Of a stretch of 64,000 nt of DNA, positions 1 to 7,590 are shown piece by piece (positions within the stretch are counted from its first letter, which is position 1; each line of letters begins with the position of its first letter). The position numbers were made by a program, and so were the translations under genes. The notes beneath the pieces were generated by a model. That model searched no databases. It was not told the DNA's origin and saw only the letters and a list, made by a program, of their open reading frames with translations. The DNA comes from Sympetrum striolatum (lineage: Eukaryota > Arthropoda > Insecta > Odonata > Libellulidae). The stretch covers positions 34,714,216 to 34,778,215 of the forward strand of contig OX388352.1 in NCBI GenBank assembly GCA_947579665.1. The letters run 5' to 3'.

Positions 1-802
1 GTGGAAATTCAAAAACAAAATAAAATATACTTTAATATAAATCATAATCTATAGATGGCTATTAAGTAAATTTGGAGTGATTAAAAAAAAGGAACTTTAT
101 TTCTCTTGTAGAGTTGCTTATTACTATTCCATGAATTTAAATACATTAATTGTAACTTTTCTGTGTAAATCAATATTAATTAATGCAACATTAGTTATTT
201 AACTTATTAATTTGTTCAGGTTCATCAGTTCAATAATCAGTTCTTATGCCATATTTTTTTTAAAAAGAATACTTAGTAATGGATCAGATAATAACTTTTA
301 GACCAAAGAATTTTAGGTTGACATCTATTATATGAATTTGATATAAATGCTGATTCCTGTAGATTACCTTTTAATTAAAATTTCCAGTTTCTCAAGTCAC
401 TTGTGATTCAAAAGTAGTTGGAGTATCCATTTAGTCAAATATTTATATGAAGTAAATTTTAAAGGACAGAATTATGAAGTAAAGGAAATTTTAATAATAA
501 TGATTGAATTTTTAATGTGCGTATTTCATAATGCTCTAAAGAGTATCTAGAAGCTTAAAATGATGTTTCAAATACTGCTATTAATGTTGGTCATTGCTGT
601 ATTTGTACACTTGGTCATTTTATCATAATGTGATATAATAAAAAATTGTGTGGAAAATTAGCAAGTTTTCTCCTCATTACTACAAAATATGTTGGAATAA
701 ACTGAATGGAAATATACTATCAACAACAATGGAATGTAATATATAATTTTAATGCATACATGCACAAAATAGTATTTATTGATTGAAATATTTAATATGC
801 AG
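1..802. other. AT-rich non-coding sequence
   Basis: Strongly AT-rich sequence with frequent stops in all frames and no reading frame worth calling. I see no collagen Gly-X-Y coding stretch and no first-half NC1 exon. The last bases, around 781-802, look like the end of an intron (AT-rich run, then TGCAG) feeding the collagen-like exon at 803. The stretch is best read as intron or intergenic DNA upstream of that exon. Nothing else is recognised. Confidence 0.6.
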
Positions 803-915
803 GTACTCATGGTGTGAAACTACTACACGTGTGATAGCAGTTCACAGTCAATCAATAAAAATTCCATTTTGTCCATCAGGATGGGAAGCTCTGGATAGGA
901 TACAGTTTCCTAATG
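803..915 (+). pseudogene. Collagen IV NC1 domain exon (penultimate), frameshifted
   Basis: Read in the frame of GTG at 831, this exon gives VIAVHSQSIKIPFCPSGW, the opening of the second NC1 subdomain of type IV collagen alpha chains (vertebrate chains have a closely similar VMAVHSQ...PCPSGW). NC1 domains trimerise the chains and build the basement-membrane network. An AG acceptor (801-802) precedes the exon and a GTAATG donor follows 915. After Glu-Ala at 885-890 the family continues Leu-Trp-Ile-Gly-Tyr-Ser-Phe-Leu-Met. Here those residues (WIGYSFLM) are encoded at 892-915 in another frame, so two bases have been lost near 891. With the right splice site, the exon ends in phase 0, which fits the exon at 1759. 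The family match is seen directly; pseudogene status is inferred from the frameshift and from damage in the next exon. A sequencing error at this site is the main alternative. Confidence 0.75.
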
Positions 916-1758
916 GTAATGTATCATTAATATTATTGTAATAACTCACAATTTGGTTTGGTGTAAAAGCTGAAAAAAAATATGTATCACCTCATTTCAT
1001 TTGTAAGATGTAAAATCCGACTGTATCTGTGTTTGGTGGAGGTGCTTGTATATAGTTTATCTGACTTGTTTGACACATTGTACTAATTGGGCCTATTGCT
1101 ACTGTTAAGATGTGAACTGTCCACGGGAGGTTTTTGGAGGGGTTTCCCTCCCGTCCTTGGGCAAATGCCGGACAGATTCTATTGTTATATCCCCCTCAAC
1201 CGTTGCCACCTGGTATTAATACCAACTTGCAGCGTTTTAATAAATGAATAAATAAATAAAAAGTGATTGTTAAGTATCTTATTGTTTTATACTTGCATTT
1301 AACAAGAATTTATATTTATTAGATTCTTGCAAGAATGCTTCGCAGTAATTTTGGCTGTAAAATATTCCAGATGTCATGAAGCTTGATTTTGGGAGCTTTT
1401 TGAATATCCCTTGTATGGTCATCATGTTATCTGCAAATTGAAGGAAAAGTTTGAAGGTTATCATTCATTCATGTCAGTGAAATATAACTGACCAAATTTA
1501 GGGAAAAAAGTCTCTTTTACTGCCTTATTGTATTGGACATTATTCTATGCTACATTGAACCAATAATTATGGCAGTATTGTAGCAACTAAGTTAGCAAAC
1601 ACGTGTTTAACAATGGCATTGGTCAATTTGGGAATGAAACTCAAAAGTTATAATTGATAAGATACTTTGTGCTCATTCAATAAAATATGGTACTATTCAC
1701 AATTGATAGTAAATTTGCAATTTATAGTATTTGAACCTTCTACTCTTTTCTTTTGCAG
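916..1758 (+). other. Intron between two collagen IV-like exons
   Basis: An AT-rich interval bounded by a GTAATG donor on the left and, on the right, by a pyrimidine-rich tract (1741-1754, CTTTTCTTTTG-like) ending in CAG at 1756-1758. Both flanking exons are in phase 0 across it, which is good evidence for a genuine spliced ancestor rather than a processed copy. It carries a retroelement tail at about 1101-1261. Apart from that I see no coding or RNA feature. The short open frames at 1279-1464 and 1667-1969 have no recognisable content. Confidence 0.65.
1101..1261 (+). mobile_element. 3' end of a truncated retroelement with A-rich tail
   Basis: This segment is much more GC-rich than its surroundings and ends in a simple (AATA)n/(AAATAAAT)n tail at 1239-1261, the usual 3' terminus of many CR1/RTE/jockey-like LINEs and their SINEs. 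Near its start is a hairpin with arms ACGGGAGG and CCTCCCGT (about 1121-1155). Nothing upstream encodes a protein, so it would be a heavily 5'-truncated insertion inside the collagen IV intron. I cannot name the family, and no clear target-site duplication was found by eye. Confidence 0.5.
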
Positions 1759-2091
1759 AGCACTGATTCAGGAGCTGAAGGAAGTGGTCAATCTCTTGTA
1801 TCTCCTGGATCTTGTCTGGAAAATTTCCGTGCTTCTCCTTTCATCGAGTGCCATGGCATTGGCCGTAGCAATTACTTTGCCACTGCACATTCTTATTGGC
1901 TTGCAACAGTTGAGGAGTCACAGATGTTCTCTAGACCTCGACAGCAAACTCTCAAAGCAGGAGACTTGAAAACTTGCATCGGTTGTTGTGCGGTGTGCCT
2001 TAAACGACCGTGGAATTGGGACGGAGGCATAAATATCCCTGAAGCTGAAGAGTACAGGAGAAGGCCTGTGTGCAGAGGTCGAAGTGGTTAG
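1759..2091 (+). pseudogene. Collagen IV NC1 C-terminal exon, degraded
   Basis: Starting right after the CAG acceptor, the frame reads [13 protein letters not shown], then [38 protein letters not shown] and CAVCLKR. This is a nearly complete match to the last exon of type IV collagen (human COL4A1 has GSGQALASPGSCLEEF and TLKAGELRT in the same places). Damage is visible. The conserved cysteine of the G-x-C-N-Y motif is serine (GRSNY). Two arginines in the final R-x-x-R-C-x-V-C region are cysteines, both explicable as CpG-to-TpG changes. The frame also runs past the normal C-terminus (about 2010) into 26 unrelated codons ending at TAG 2089-2091, so the original stop and 3'UTR are gone, probably where the downstream LINE begins. 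With the frameshift in the preceding exon, this is a dead copy or decayed gene end. Confidence 0.75.
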
Positions 2092-2150
2092 AGAAAACAT
2101 ACATCAAAGTCAACCTGACACTAAGAGATTGAAAATTTTGCCTAAGCCAA

Positions 2151-2999
2151 ATGATGCGAGAAAAGATGTACTGGATGAAGATGGCTTCCCAGGGAGTCAT
2201 CTCCTGTCGTAAACTCCAGAAAAAACAGAATGGGGAGACAATAAATACCACCTCTGTAGTCCTAACCTTCTCAAGGGACACGCTGCCAGAGAAGGTATTT
2301 GTAGAATACGAGGCATGTAATATAAGACCATATATCCCCAGTCCCATGCGGCGCTTTCAATGCAACCGTTATGGCCATACTGCCAATTCATTCAAGGGCA
2401 AGCCCACCTGCCCAAAGTGTGCTGGGGATAAACATAATGGAGAGCCATGTAGCGGGCCAACAAAATGTATCAACTGTGAAGGAAGTCATCCTGTTTATGC
2501 CCGTGAATGCCCCAAGCTTCAGGAGGAAAAGAAAATTACAGAACTCAAAATAACAAATAAAATTTCTTATGCTGATGCTAGGAAAAAGTACAGAGATTTA
2601 GTCAGTCCTACATTCTCCCGGTCATATGCAGTAGTAGCTACAGTGAAGAAATCTAATATCGGGTGCCAGACAGACCCATATATAGAAAAACCAAAGGAAA
2701 AGAAAGGAAAAACTAAAATCCCTGAAAAGACACCAGTCTGCACTTGATCCAGGACAGAGGATAACAGCCATAAAACCAATGCTCCCCCTCAATCTGTGGG
2801 GAAGACAGATACAGGAGGCAAGAGCACTACCATTACCCCCCCTTCCTCGGGTCAGCAAATTAATGTTGACTTCTCAGTAACCACTACCAATGAGTCCTCT
2901 GACTCCTGCATGGAGGAGGATGAGGTTTTGTCTGAGACAACCCTCCAAAAGGTTCTTTTAGAGCGGAGTCAAGGTAGAAAGGTCAAGATTAAAAGGTGA
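2151..2999 (+). pseudogene. LINE A ORF1 (gag-like, zinc-knuckle nucleic-acid-binding protein)
   Basis: The recognisable N-terminal part is the gag region with RPYIPSPMRRF just before a run of three knuckle motifs (about 2344-2515). In the first, two of the four expected ligands are replaced: Arg in M-R-R-F and Phe in N-S-F, where the family has Cys. The second (CPKC-x4-H-x4-C) and third (CINC-x3-H-x6-C) are complete. A coupled helix-rich tail follows (EEKKITELK, then SYADARKKY). A single TGA at 2745-2747 interrupts the frame. The same frame continues to TGA 2997-2999 with a Ser/Thr-rich, acidic tail ending in a basic patch (GRKVKIKR). In this family the protein coats element RNA and chaperones target-primed integration. 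The start at 2151 is arbitrary; the true N-terminus is missing or shifted. Confidence 0.7.
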
Positions 3000-3051
3000 T
3001 ACAATTTTACTGACAGACGGTTTTTAGATTCGGAACCATCACAATATTCTA

Positions 3052-3074
3052 TTTTATTTATTTATTTATTTATT
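3052..3074 (+). repeat. (TTTA)n microsatellite between LINE A ORF1 and ORF2
   Basis: A short run of about five TTTA units immediately before the ATG of the endonuclease ORF at 3079. It sits in the short spacer between the two LINE reading frames. It probably arose by slippage in an AT-rich spacer; a role in re-initiation of translation cannot be judged. Confidence 0.85.
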
Positions 3075-3078
3075 CAAA

Positions 3079-3922
3079 ATGCTTTTAACTATACAGTGGA
3101 ATGTCAATGGTTTCTTCTCGCATGTAGAAGAGGTTAGGATTCTGTTGAAGGATCTTAATCCGTCCTGTCTTTTTATCCAGGAAACGCATTTTAAACCTAC
3201 CGACAATGTCAACTTAAAAGGTTTTAATGTTTTTAGGTTAGATGACATAAGTGGTAACAGAGCTTGTGGTGGTGTAGCAATACTCACTCGGGAAGCCCTT
3301 TACAATTCCCAGGTGAACCTTCAGACACCCCTCCAGGCGGTGGCAGTTACCATTGCCACCCCAGAGTTGATCACCTTCTGCAACATATACTTGCCAGAAT
3401 GGGCACCTGTTGAGAAACAACCTAGATGACATAGTCAGGCAGCTACCCAAGCCCTTTGTACTACTAGGAGACTTTAATGCACATAACAGTCTATGGGGCG
3501 ATGAGATGGGGGACCATAATGGTAGAGGACGTCTTTTAGAAAATTTTTTTAATGATTTTAACCTTATTTTACTAAATGACAATGAGAAAACCCATTTTAA
3601 TGCCTTTACTGGTAGATACTCATCCATAGATTTATTTGTGAGTTCCAGCACTATTGCTCCACTTTTTAGTCTGTCAGCACACAAAGATTTATGTGGTAGT
3701 GACCACTTTCCCCTAATAATTAGGAAACATGGTGGTTGTGATGGCAACTATGATCTACCTAGGACATGGATCCTCAAGAAAGCCAACTGGGCTAACTTCA
3801 GAGAGCTCTTCAGCTTTAATTTTAACGCCAATGCAGGAGCTTTGCAAAATGTGGAGGATCTAACTGCAGCAATTATTAAAGCTGCCCAAGGTAGTGTACC
3901 CTTGTCATCAGGGATGCCTTGA
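3079..3922 (+). pseudogene. LINE A ORF2, AP-like endonuclease domain (frame-broken)
   Basis: The frame opens at ATG 3079 with LLTIQWNVNG, followed by FIQETHF. It later has LLGDFNAHNSLWG (about 3461-3500) and GSDHFPL (about 3693-3713). These are the Asn, Glu, Asp-x-Asn and Ser-Asp-His signatures of the LINE AP-type endonuclease that nicks target DNA to prime reverse transcription. The reading frame changes around 3412-3425: the first frame ends at TGA 3427-3429, while the GDFN part lies in the next frame and runs from 3410. That second frame ends in two consecutive stops (TGA TGA, 3920-3925). All catalytic signatures are still readable, so the decay is moderate. Confidence 0.8.
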
Positions 3923-5265
3923 TGACCACCACTCCCATGGTGGAACAGGGAATGTGCAGATGCCATTCAGAAAAGGAAACGGCCCTGCAGACTTTTAAAA
4001 AGTACCCCACCACTTCAAACTTGGCAGCCTTCAGGCGATTAAGAGCTAGAGCCAGACAAGTGGTGAGAGAGGCTAAGAAGTCTTCTTGGATGAATTACAT
4101 CTCAGAAATAAATCACAGAACCCCTATGTCAAAGGTATGGAGAAAAGTCAGGTCTATTTTGGGGAACCATCATTTCTCCCAGATACCAGCACTTAAGATT
4201 GAAGACAGAATTGTAAACTCACCCCAAGAAATTGCTGATGCGTTTGGTGAACATTTTGTCTCAGTCAGCTGCACGAACAGTTACTCACATTCATTCCAAC
4301 TTTTGAAAGAATGGAAAGAAAAAACTAATGTCAATTTTTCAGATTCTGGAACCACAGCACCATATAACAAACCCTTCAGTTTGTGGGAACTTCAGTATGC
4401 CATACATACATGCAAGGAAACCTCACCAGGGATAGATCAGGTCCATAACGCCTTTATCAAGAATCTCCCCAAGGCATTTCAGATATATTTGCTAAAGACA
4501 GTAAATCAAATCTGGATGGAAAGGGTCTTCCCTGAGAGTTGGCAGGAATCCCTAATCATCCCCATCCTTAAACCAAGGAAAGAGAAATCTTATCTCTCAA
4601 ACTACCGCCCAATATCTTTGACTAGCTGTAGGTGCAAGCTGATGGAGAGAATGGTCAACAGGAGACTTGTACGGCTCTTAGAAAACCATAATCTCTTATC
4701 AGATATTCAATGTGGATTCCGGCACAGTAGATCAAGTATTGATCACCTGATGAGAATTGAGAATTATATTCAAAAGGCATTCCTCCTGTGTCAGCATGTA
4801 GTGGCGGTCTTCTTTGACATTGAGAAGGCTTACGACACCACTTGGAGACATCAAATCCTGAAGTCAATACACTTGTGGGGATTCAGAGGGAACCTGCCCA
4901 TTTTTATACAAAACTTTTTAAAACATCGTTGCTTTCGCGTAAGGATAGGCGGCCACCTTTCTCAGCTTTTTAAACAAGACAATGGAGTTCCCCAGGGATC
5001 TATGTTGAGTGTTACTCTTTTCGCCATTGCCATCAACAGCATCACAGAGTGCATCAGAACACCTGTGATAGCATCACTGTTTGTGGATGACCTTGCCATC
5101 TTCTGCCGCTCATCCAAACTCTCGGAAATGGCGGAAAGACAAATACAGATTGCCCTGAACAAGCTGAACAAGTGGTGTCTCACCAATGGACTCCGTTTCT
5201 CTGAAGACAAAACAAAGTGCAGACATTTTTATAGACTAAGAGGCCTCTTCCCTCCACCAACCATA
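3923..5265 (+). pseudogene. LINE A ORF2, reverse transcriptase domain, C-terminally truncated
   Basis: After the double stop the old frame is still readable for about 20 codons (PWWNRECADAI-like). The coding sense then shifts near 3980 to the frame that stays open to 5313. RT landmarks in order are ETSPGIDQVHN, YRPISLTSCRCKLMERMV, CGFRHSRSSIDHL, FFDIEKAYDTTW (catalytic Asp), GVPQGSMLSVTLF (about 4984) and LFVDDLAIF with the catalytic Asp pair at 5086-5091, then LNKWCLTNGL and FSEDKTKC. The usual Tyr of Y-x-D-D is Phe. Family resemblance ends at FPPPTIR (about 5265). The following codons to 5313 are unrelated and match the GAGAAATGTGT segment. No thumb continuation or RNase H follows. Confidence 0.85.
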
Positions 5266-5540
5266 AGGCCCGTTGCCCACTACAGCGAGAAATGTGTGCC
5301 GAGAAATGTGTAAATCGAAAGCATGGGATCAAATGGGTGTCCGTACACTAGAGCGAAGCGAGAAATGTGTGGAGCGAGGCGAGCGAGAAACCTCTTTCAA
5401 GTCGATCGTCGAGCGAATTTTCTCGCACACATTTACCCCCTCCACGGGGTCCAACGCTGCCGAGAAGACGAAAAGATGCCTACCTTACAGGGACTAGTAT
5501 ATTCAAGTCTGCGCGAGTGTATTTACTGCAATAAATAAGG
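5266..5540. other. Unclassified segment with repeated GAGAAATGTGT motif and an inverted copy
   Basis: GAGAAATGTGT occurs three times on the plus strand (about 5287, 5303 and 5369), each preceded by a GC or CC context. An inverted form, TCTCGCACACATTT, lies at about 5421-5435. The outer ends also resemble each other in inverse (CGTTG...AAATGTG against CACATTTA...CCAACG), hinting at a foldback or DNA-transposon remnant of about 200 bp. The segment is richer in CpG than anything around it. It begins exactly where LINE A loses similarity, so it marks a junction. It could instead be the distal 3'UTR of LINE B, which runs on the opposite strand. I do not recognise the family. Confidence 0.4.
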
Positions 5541-6046
5541 AAGGGGGGGAGTGAAAAACCTGCGCAAACCTACCGATAGTAATAGCTAGAAAATAAGAAA
5601 AGAGAAAAACAAAAAAAAACACTACCAATAAATACTTACATGCAATACATAAATAAGAATCAGTTCACATTTAAAAAAGAGATAGCAATATACAAAATAT
5701 CGTAAAATATAATAAATTGTATATAACATAGACATTTAGGTAACTCTAAGTAAGAAGAAAAGAGAAATAAAAGAAACTGATGAGAATTATTAGGTATAAA
5801 GACAGAGAATAATTACGTACAAGGACAAAGAAAACATCTTATAAGTTGAGAGGAAGAGCAGGAGCAAAATAAGTTAGGTTTTTATAGGATAGAGGAGATT
5901 TATTTTCATTGCTGATTATGATGAGGACCTAAGAAATATAAAATAAAAAGGACAAGTAATATATAAAATTGTGCAGTGAAAAACGACAGTCATCAGAATG
6001 TTGATCAGTGCTGAACTAGCTATATTGAGGGGTAGAAGGAAAAATA

Positions 6047-6292
6047 TCAATGGTGTGATTGATTCGCTAGAAGATGAGAGAGGCATTTTTTCTTGAAAGA
6101 ACAGGTTGAAATAGATGATTTTATATGAGGCGGAAGGGCGTTCCAAAAATGTATGGCAGTTACTACAAAGGATTTGTGAAATATTCTTTTACCAACAACT
6201 CTTTTACCAACACGATCGTTTAGATTTAGATATATACCCCGCGAGCCGCCAGAGGCGTATCCTGGCACAAACATTTCACTTACTTCGTCCAT
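6047..6292 (-). pseudogene. LINE B ORF2 C-terminal fragment
   Basis: An 81-codon frame ending at a stop. Its key part is KSFVVTAIHFWNALPPHIK, then SFKKKCLSHLL. This F-W-N-x-L-P-x-x-I followed by an F-K-x-x-L-x-x-H-L pattern is the standard C-terminus of the ORF2 polyprotein in many CR1/jockey-like non-LTR elements, downstream of the RT domain. The preceding GGSRGIYLNLNDRVGKR segment also fits that region. The ATG at 6292 is probably fortuitous, because the sequence just upstream is the endonuclease start of the same element in another frame. Confidence 0.65.
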
Positions 6293-6300
6293 AAATTCTG

Positions 6301-6492
6301 AACGAATGAACTTTTCGAAAAGTTAAGGTATGAACAATAACCGGGAATATTAGCAGTGAACGACTGAATCGTTGGGTTGAGCCATGTTTCACTTACCAGG
6401 ATCGCATGTACGCCGGATTCAGGAATAATGGAACGAAGCTCGTTAAGATGAGGAAAGAGACTTTGAGAATTCAGGTAAAGAAGTTTAAAGGT
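6301..6492 (-). pseudogene. LINE B endonuclease N-terminal fragment
   Basis: About 64 codons are open on the minus strand and read FKLLYLNSQSL, HLNELRSII, HAILVSETWLNP and IPGYCSYLNF. This is the beginning of an AP-type LINE endonuclease: the Asn of L-N-x-x-S-L, the Glu of S-E-T-W-L and the following G-Y segment. No ATG precedes it, and a TAG lies two codons upstream in frame. It stops short of all later catalytic motifs because the sequence jumps to the RT C-terminus at 6292. It is too short for ordinary ORF calling and was found by reading the minus strand. Confidence 0.65.
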
Positions 6493-6538
6493 ATTCTAGT
6501 AAGGTAGAATTTTTTTCCAAGATATCCTTTGTTAAATA

Positions 6539-6817
6539 CTAGAAAGACTTATTTTGAGGAAACGTATTACCAGGAAATACGGAGGATGACGCGGAGTGAG
6601 GAGTATGATATGCATCTTCGGGTGTGCGTGAGGGATGGAACACTGGTGCCTCAGGGTTGAGAATGGACACCCTGGAGTGTGAAGGGACGAAAGCAAAGGC
6701 ATTGGGATCTAGGTGAAAAGGAGATGGAACAGAAGAGATCTGGAACGCTGTGGGTGTGCTAGCCAAAGTGGTTGAAGAGAAAGGGTGATTGCAAATTAAT
6801 GAGTTCTTAGAATCCAT
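6539..6817 (-). pseudogene. Pro/Ser-rich open frame upstream of LINE B endonuclease
   Basis: A 92-codon frame from an ATG to a stop, rich in Pro, Ser, Thr and Phe (PSPFHLDPNAFAFVPSHS for example), with no zinc knuckle, membrane segment or recognised domain. It lies in the same orientation as, and just before, the LINE B endonuclease fragment. It may be what remains of an ORF1 or the 5' leader of ORF2. No function can be assigned, and it may simply be a chance open frame in locally less AT-rich sequence. Confidence 0.3.
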
Positions 6818-6841
6818 TTCGGAAAAACAGATGGGAAAAAT

Positions 6842-7127
6842 GGAAATGCACCTTTAGAATGATAGAGAGTCAAGAAAAGAAAACATTTCAACAACAAGGG
6901 AGAAAAATCACCAGAAATATAAGACTAAAAGAGAAAAACAAAATGAGCAAAAATTAGATATACCATATTAACACATCAACACAAAATTTATGGTTTGGAT
7001 ACGTCCAATATCTATTATAAACTCATTTTTTTCTATGCTGTAGATTTCTAGTGTTATAGATATAAACTTCCCGTGTCTTCGAGAGTTCTTTCTTCTAAGA
7101 GGTTGCAAAGCGTGGGAAGGAAAAAAA
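6842..7127. other. AT-rich spacer between LINE B and the satellite
   Basis: About 285 bp of A-rich sequence with no open frame, RNA gene or recognised repeat. Toward its right end (about 7066-7125) it becomes more mixed and contains CTTCGAGAGTTCTTTCTTCT, which does not resemble the satellite. It is the last non-satellite DNA to the left of the array and so holds the array boundary. Confidence 0.6.
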
Positions 7128-7590
7128 TGTTACTGTAAGACATGTATCAATCAACGAAAATATATTACAAAAATATACTTCCAAGAAAATTTAGAATATT
7201 GAAATTGAATAACTGTTTCACGAGTAATACTATGTTAAATTAAGTATACGAGTACAATATTCACGTGTTCACTGGATTGGCAGCTCTGATTCCGTTAGAG
7301 ACTACTCCTGCATCCAATTTAGTCCTTACCTCAGTGGAGATGACTGTTACTACTCCTTCCCTAAAACAGAGAATGAATAAATAAACGAAAATATATTACA
7401 AAAATATACTTCCAAGAAAATTTAGAATATTGAAATTGAATAACTTTTTCAGGGTTAGTACTATGTTAAATTAAGTATACGAGTACAATATTCACGTGTT
7501 CACTGGATTGGCAGCTCTGATTCCGTTAGAGACTTCTCCTGCACCCAGTTTAGTCCTTAAGTCTTTTGAGACGACTGTTACTACTCCTTC
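7128..7590 (+). repeat. Array-edge monomers, duplicated at about 9,450-9,905
   Basis: The first two monomers carry the diagnostic variants AGAGAATGAATAAATAAACG (about 7364) and CCTTAAGTCTTTTGAGACG (about 7556). The same pair recurs about 2,318 bp (10 monomers) further on at about 9685 and 9875, and again at 13,860/21,030 (first variant) and 17,047/21,220 (second variant). The outermost copies are thus close relatives of internal ones and not visibly more decayed. Confidence 0.7.

Larger units (their letters stand above)
2100..5265 (+). mobile_element. LINE A: non-LTR retrotransposon, 3'-truncated and inactivated
   Basis: Domains in order are a gag-like ORF1 with zinc knuckles (2151-2999), an AP-type endonuclease (3079 to about 3760) and a reverse transcriptase (about 3925-5265). 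This is the layout of the I/jockey group of non-LTR elements; the clade is not certain. The 5' boundary lies between the last collagen codon (about 2010) and the first clear gag residues (about 2180), so 2100 is a mid-estimate. The element stops just after the KTKC motif that follows the RT core. The rest of ORF2 (the RT C-terminal region, any RNase H domain) and the 3'UTR with its tail are absent. Losing the 3' end is unusual for LINEs, which normally lose the 5' end, so a later deletion or rearrangement is likely. At least one frame-internal stop in ORF1 and several breaks in ORF2 show it is dead. Confidence 0.8.
5541..6841 (-). mobile_element. LINE B: internally deleted non-LTR retrotransposon remnant
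   Basis: Read on the minus strand, a Pro/Ser-rich open frame (6817-6539) comes first, then the start of an AP-like endonuclease (6492-6301). The extreme C-terminal region of a LINE reverse transcriptase ORF follows immediately (6292-6047). A long AT-rich 3'UTR-like stretch then runs toward 5541. The rest of the endonuclease and the whole RT core are missing, so the element has an internal deletion of probably 2 kb or more (inferred from usual family size). The endonuclease start and C-terminus resemble the CR1-like group more than LINE A does, but the clade is uncertain. Both outer borders are approximate; no target-site duplication was identified. Confidence 0.6.

Noticed and set aside
1..800. 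Upstream collagen IV exons
   Set aside because: I searched the three forward frames for Gly-X-Y runs and for first-half NC1 motifs and found none in this stretch.
1667..1969. Alternative plus-strand 100-codon frame over the collagen exon
   Set aside because: It overlaps the exon in another frame, has no family resemblance, and includes intron sequence; it is a shadow of the collagen frame.
3238..3747. Minus-strand 169-codon frame opposite the LINE A endonuclease
   Set aside because: Antisense shadow of a clearly recognised endonuclease; no domain of its own.
5273..5538. Overlapping 71-74 codon plus-strand frames in the CpG-rich segment
   Set aside because: Basic, low-information translations of the repeated GAGAAATGTGT motif; no homology recognised and no start context.
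5916..6146. Minus-strand 76-codon hydrophobic frame
   Set aside because: It overlaps the LINE B C-terminal fragment and 3'UTR in another frame; its hydrophobicity comes from T-rich DNA.
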